This document shows, in pieces, positions 60,740-64,000 of a DNA stretch of 64,000 nt (position 1 is the stretch's first letter; each line of letters starts with the position of its first letter). This DNA is from Streptomyces sp. SirexAA-E (GTDB taxonomy: Bacteria > Actinomycetota > Actinomycetes > Streptomycetales > Streptomycetaceae), in assembly GCF_000177195.2 (NCBI RefSeq), contig NC_015953.1, forward strand, positions 3,720,001 to 3,784,000, read 5' to 3'. The notes under the pieces were generated by a model that saw only the letters and a program-made list of their open reading frames with translations, had not been told where the DNA came from and did no database searches. The position numbers and the translations under genes are program-made.

Positions 60740-62203
60740 TCAGCCCTTGAGGCCGGCCATCCACGCCTCGACCTCGTCGGCCCGGCGGGGCAGCTTGTCG
60801 GAGAGGTTCCGGTTGCCGTCCTCGGTGACGAGGATGTCGTCCTCGATCCGGACGCCGATGCCGCGGTACTCCTCGGGCACGGTCAGGTCGTCGGCCTGGA
60901 AGTACAGCCCGGGCTCGACGGTGAGGCAGACACCCGGCTCCAGGATGCCGTTGACGTAGGCCTCGGTACGGGCGGCGGCGCAGTCGTGGACGTCCATGCC
61001 GAGCATGTGGCCCGTGCCGTGCAGCGTCCAGCGGCGCTGCAGACCGAGCTCCAGGACCTTCTCCACGGACAGGTCGCCCAGCAGGCCCCACTCGACCAGC
61101 TTCTCGGCGAGGACCCGCTGCGCGGCGTCGTGGAAGTCGCGGAAGGCGGCGCCCGGCTTGACAGCCGCGATGCCCGCCTCCTGCGCCTCGTACACGGCGT
61201 CGTAGATCTTGCGCTGGAGCGGGGTGAACGAGCCGTTGATCGGCAGCGTCCGCGTCACGTCGGCGGTGTAGAGCTCGTCGGTCTCCACCCCCGCGTCGAG
61301 CAGCAGCAGCTCGCCCGGACGGACCGGGCCGTCGTTGCGGACCCAGTGCAGGGTGGTGGCGTGCGGGCCGGCGGCGCAGATCGAGCCGTAGCCGATGTCG
61401 TTGCCCTCGACGCGGGCGCGCAGGAAGAACGTGCCCTCGATGTAGCGCTCGCTGGTTGCCTCGGCCTTGTCGAGGACCTTCACGACGTCCTCGAAGCCGC
61501 GCGCCGTGGCGTCGCAGGCCTTCTGCAGCTCGGCGACCTCGAAGTCGTCCTTGACCAGGCGGGCCTCGGACAGGAAGACGCGCAGCTCCTCGTCGCGCTC
61601 CGCGGTGACCTTGTCGGTCAGCGCGGCGTCGATGCCCGCGTCGTGGCCGCGGACGTTGCGCACGGGGCCGGTGGCCTCGGCCAGGGCGGCCGGGAGTTCG
61701 CGGACGTCCTTCGCCGGGACGCCCAGCAGCTGCTCGGCCTCGGCGAGGGAGTGGCGGCGGCCGACCCAGAGCTCGCCCTGGCCGTCGAGCCAGAACTCGC
61801 CGTTCTCACGGTTCGAGCGGGGCAGCAGGTAGACCGTCGCGGTGTGGCCGCCGGCGGTCGGTTCGAGCACCAGGACGCCGTCCTGGGTCCGGTCGCCGGT
61901 GAGGTAGGCGTACTCGGTGGAGGCGCGGAACGCGTACTCGGTGTCGTTCGAGCGGGTCTTGAGGTTGCCCGCGGGGACGACGAGGCGCTCGCCCGGGAAG
62001 CGGGCGGAGAGAGCGGCGCGGCGGGCGGCGGTGTGGCCGGCCTGCGCGATCGGCTCCAGGCCACGCAGCTCGGTGTCGGCCCAGCCGGACTTCATGCTCT
62101 CGGCGAGCTCCTCGGAAATGCCCGGGTACAGGCCGTTCTTCCGCTGCTTGATCGGCTCTGCTTCAGCTGTTTCCGGGTTCTCCGGGGTGAGCTCGTCAGA
62201 CAC
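60740..62203 (-). CDS. pepP: Xaa-Pro aminopeptidase (PepP type)
   Basis: A 487-residue enzyme that removes N-terminal residues before proline. An N-terminal creatinase-like domain (about 40-200, with RLVVPAGNLKTRSNDTEYAFRASTEYAYLTG) precedes the pita-bread metallopeptidase: LLLLDAGVETDELYTADVTRTLPI (two Asp ligands), LHGTGHMLGMDVHD (His), LTVEPGLYFQ (Glu) and GVRIEDDILVTEDG (Glu). All five metal ligands are present. The GTG at 62203 follows AAGGAGAG. It converges with the RsbW-like gene, 48 bp apart. Confidence 0.96.
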   Translation of the reverse strand: MSDELTPENPETAEAEPIKQRKNGLYPGISEELAESMKSGWADTELRGLEPIAQAGHTAARRAALSARFPGERLVVPAGNLKTRSNDTEYAFRASTEYAYLTGDRTQDGVLVLEPTAGGHTATVYLLPRSNRENGEFWLDGQGELWVGRRHSLAEAEQLLGVPAKDVRELPAALAEATGPVRNVRGHDAGIDAALTDKVTAERDEELRVFLSEARLVKDDFEVAELQKACDATARGFEDVVKVLDKAEATSERYIEGTFFLRARVEGNDIGYGSICAAGPHATTLHWVRNDGPVRPGELLLLDAGVETDELYTADVTRTLPINGSFTPLQRKIYDAVYEAQEAGIAAVKPGAAFRDFHDAAQRVLAEKLVEWGLLGDLSVEKVLELGLQRRWTLHGTGHMLGMDVHDCAAARTEAYVNGILEPGVCLTVEPGLYFQADDLTVPEEYRGIGVRIEDDILVTEDGNRNLSDKLPRRADEVEAWMAGLKG

Positions 62204-62301
62204 GATTTGTCTCTCCTTATACGACACTGGGCCCTCTCCATCGTACGGGCGTACGGAAGGGGGCCCAGGGCCGGAAGACCTCTTACCGGCCGGGGGTGCC
62301 G

Positions 62302-63669
62302 TCAGTCGAAGCGCACGGCCAGGACGGCGACGTCCTCGGCGTCGTCGTCCCGGCCCCGGCCCTCGGGCAGCACGGTCCGCAGGACGTGGTCGGCGACGGC
62401 CCCGGGGTCGAGGCGCAGGGCCTTCGGCACGCCGGCCGCCGCCGCGTGGAGCCGGGCGAACGCCCGGTCCGTCGGGCCGCCGGTGCGTCGCAGCAGCCCG
62501 TCCGTGTAGAGCAGCACCGTTTCTCCTGGCAGCGGGCTGAACTCCGCGCTCGGCGCCTCCCAGCAGGAGAGCATGCCCAGCGGCGCGGAGAGCGACGTCT
62601 CCACGAACTCGGTGCGCAGATCGCCGGTCACCAGGGGCGGGGCGTGGCCGGCACCGGCCAGTACGACCGTGCGGTGTCCGGGTTCGCAGTAGGCGTAGAG
62701 GGCGGTGGCGGAGCCCGCCGGTTCGGTCAGCCGCACCAGGAGTTCCAGGTCGGACAGGACGGCGACGGGATCCTCGCCCTCCAGCACCGCGTACGCCCTC
62801 AGCCCGGCGCGGAGCCGGCCCATGGCGGCCAGTGCGCTCGGCCCGGAGCCGTGCACCGAGCCGACGGCGAGTCCCAGCGCGTCGTCGGGAAGGGGCAGGG
62901 CGTCGTACCAGTCGCCGCCGCCGCCGGGCGCGGACCGGTGGCGTACGGCCAGCCGCACTCCGGGGGTGTGCGGGAGCCGGCTGGGCAGGAGTTCCTCGCG
63001 GATGGCGGCGGTGTCCGCCCTGGCGCGTTCCAGCTCCAGCAGGCGGGCCAGGTGCTGGGCGGCGTAGCGGCCGTACAGGCCGACCAGGTGGCGCTGGCGT
63101 TCCAGGGGTTCGGCGGGTTCGTCGTAGAGCCAGACGGCCACGCCGAGCCGGCCGGCGGGGGTGGTCAGGGGCTGGGCGTAGCTGGCGGCGTATCCGATCC
63201 GCAGCGCGACCTCGCGGGAGTGGGCGTCGAGACTCGGGTCGCCGAGGATGTCGGGGCTGGCCTGGGGGCCGCCGGTATCAGGAAGGCCGTCGAGGAACCG
63301 GCCGTAGGCGGTGGCGCCGCGCGGCACGGTCTCGATGTGTCCGAGCTCCGCGTGAGTGAGCCCCAGACCGACGGTGCGGGAGGGGCCGCCGCCGTCGCCC
63401 GGTTCGAGGACCAGGAGCCCGCGGCGGGCGCCGACCAGGGCGGCTCCGGCGCTCAGGAGCTCGTGGAGTGCGCCGTCGAGGGCGCAGGTCCCGGCCAGCG
63501 ACTCGGTGAGCTCGTGCAGCGTGGTGAGGTCGGAGACCCAGCCGGCCAGCCGGTCCTGGAGGAAGGCGCCCGGCACGGCCGGAACATCCGGCGGGGGCGC
63601 GGCAGTCTGCGTTGAAACAGGAATCAGCGGATCGATTCCAGCCACTTTCGGGAGGTGTGGGGCGCTCAT
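62302..63669 (-). CDS. GAF plus SpoIIE-type PP2C phosphatase-like protein
   Basis: A 455-residue protein. A proline-rich start is followed by a GAF domain (about 45-210) and a PP2C/SpoIIE domain (about 235-455). Kept metal-site residues: Asp253 (GGGGDWYD), Asp390 (LYTDGL) and the DD-AED cluster at 441-446. The motif usually GDVxGHG reads GSVHGSG, so the key Asp is Ser271. It may be inactive or weak. The family dephosphorylates anti-anti-sigma factors. Start at 63669 (MSAPHLPKV) after GGAAAG; an ATG at 63723 is an alternative. Confidence 0.85.
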   Translation of the reverse strand: MSAPHLPKVAGIDPLIPVSTQTAAPPPDVPAVPGAFLQDRLAGWVSDLTTLHELTESLAGTCALDGALHELLSAGAALVGARRGLLVLEPGDGGGPSRTVGLGLTHAELGHIETVPRGATAYGRFLDGLPDTGGPQASPDILGDPSLDAHSREVALRIGYAASYAQPLTTPAGRLGVAVWLYDEPAEPLERQRHLVGLYGRYAAQHLARLLELERARADTAAIREELLPSRLPHTPGVRLAVRHRSAPGGGGDWYDALPLPDDALGLAVGSVHGSGPSALAAMGRLRAGLRAYAVLEGEDPVAVLSDLELLVRLTEPAGSATALYAYCEPGHRTVVLAGAGHAPPLVTGDLRTEFVETSLSAPLGMLSCWEAPSAEFSPLPGETVLLYTDGLLRRTGGPTDRAFARLHAAAAGVPKALRLDPGAVADHVLRTVLPEGRGRDDDAEDVAVLAVRFD

Positions 63670-64000
63670 GGCATTCGGCTTTCCGACCGGTGCGTTTTGT
63701 CGAATAGCATCGCAAACCCCCATGTCGTGCTGCGTCGCTATCGGTGCAACCACAGGTACACGCCCCCACATCTACACGCAGAAGTGCAGTGATGTCCAGC
63801 ATTGTCCGTGCCGTATTTACGGTGTCCGGTAAGCCGATAACTTGGCTGGAAAATGCACCCCCGTGCGGCTTTTTGCGGTCGACTGGGCGTGCTCGGTAGG
63901 GAGCGCCCTCGGGACGAAGAGATCCGGGGGAGCGTCATCCCGGGCAAGCGGGGTACGTAATCGTGTACGGCCAGGGGCAGTTGTCGCTGCCCCGGAACCC
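63670..64000. other. Right end of window: mostly non-coding
   Basis: 331 bp. It has the promoter side of the phosphatase-like gene and an AT-rich stretch around 63690-63860. A GTG at 63963 opens MYGQGQLSLPRN with V as first residue and runs off the edge; no clear ribosome site or family can be judged from 12 codons. Confidence 0.4.

Noticed and set aside
63963..64000. Start of a new plus-strand gene
   Set aside because: Only twelve codons are visible and no ribosome site is clear, so it is mentioned but not called.

Overview
The window is chromosomal DNA of a Streptomyces species. It has very high GC, many GTG starts, twin-arginine and lipoprotein exports, the Streptomyces-only sporulation genes ssgR and ssgA, a fused CydDC exporter, and five perfect copies of the Streptomyces ParB site (parS). 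The gene order (alanine racemase-like, femX, rpsF-ssb-rpsR-rplI, MATE, dnaB ... ssgR-ssgA ... thiC ... hisC-cydAB-cydCD ... serS-pheA-dtpA-copper genes ... pepP) matches, from memory, the stretch just to one side of oriC in S. coelicolor. The parS sites and three clusters of DnaA-box sequences fit that position.

Layout. 1-2.4 kb: cell-wall genes on the minus strand (partial alanine-racemase-like gene, femX, small membrane protein). 2.7-4.4 kb: rpsF-ssb-rpsR-rplI, closed by a strong terminator and a parS pair. 4.6-7.8 kb: a MATE exporter divergent from dnaB, with four DnaA boxes between them. 7.8-20.4 kb: an accessory-looking stretch of regulator/effector pairs and enzymes: HxlR/MFS, RibD-like reductase, amidase, peptide deformylase with a divergent winged-helix regulator, a 29-bp tandem repeat, serine hydrolase, VOC protein, AlkZ-like protein, GNAT, MarR/MFS, Nudix and a broken LysR gene.

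20.6-31.4 kb: cystathionine gamma-lyase-like enzyme, small membrane proteins, cupin, ssgR-ssgA, a YibE/F membrane protein, TPP riboswitch plus thiC, a membrane protein, a metallophosphatase and a LacI regulator. 31.8-41.0 kb: hisC, then cydA-cydB-cydCD behind a textbook Rex operator, then an orphan GAF-GAF histidine kinase of the DevS/DosS type. 41.0-44.7 kb: HAD hydrolase, LLM flavoenzyme, RNA 2'-phosphotransferase, a second DnaA-box cluster and an epoxide-hydrolase-like protein.

45-48.5 kb: a four-gene ABC exporter operon. 48.5-50 kb: an unusual HTH/coiled-coil protein, a possible 20-residue peptide and tRNA-Ser(GCU). 50-53.7 kb: HAD hydrolase, serS, a third DnaA-box cluster and pheA. 53.7-59.8 kb: a copper/heme-peroxidase operon (YcnI-like, Sco, PCuAC, CopCD, DtpA-like). 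60.1-63.7 kb: an RsbW-like anti-sigma kinase, pepP and a SpoIIE-type phosphatase whose metal-binding Asp is replaced by Ser.

No CRISPR array, insertion sequence, integrase or phage was seen. The most interesting material is regulatory or structural: the DnaA-box clusters, parS sites built into gene ends and starts, paired palindromic operators, and a 31-bp hairpin inside an unrecognised DNA-binding gene. No obviously new multi-gene system is evident. All functions are read from translated sequence and remembered families; no database search was run.
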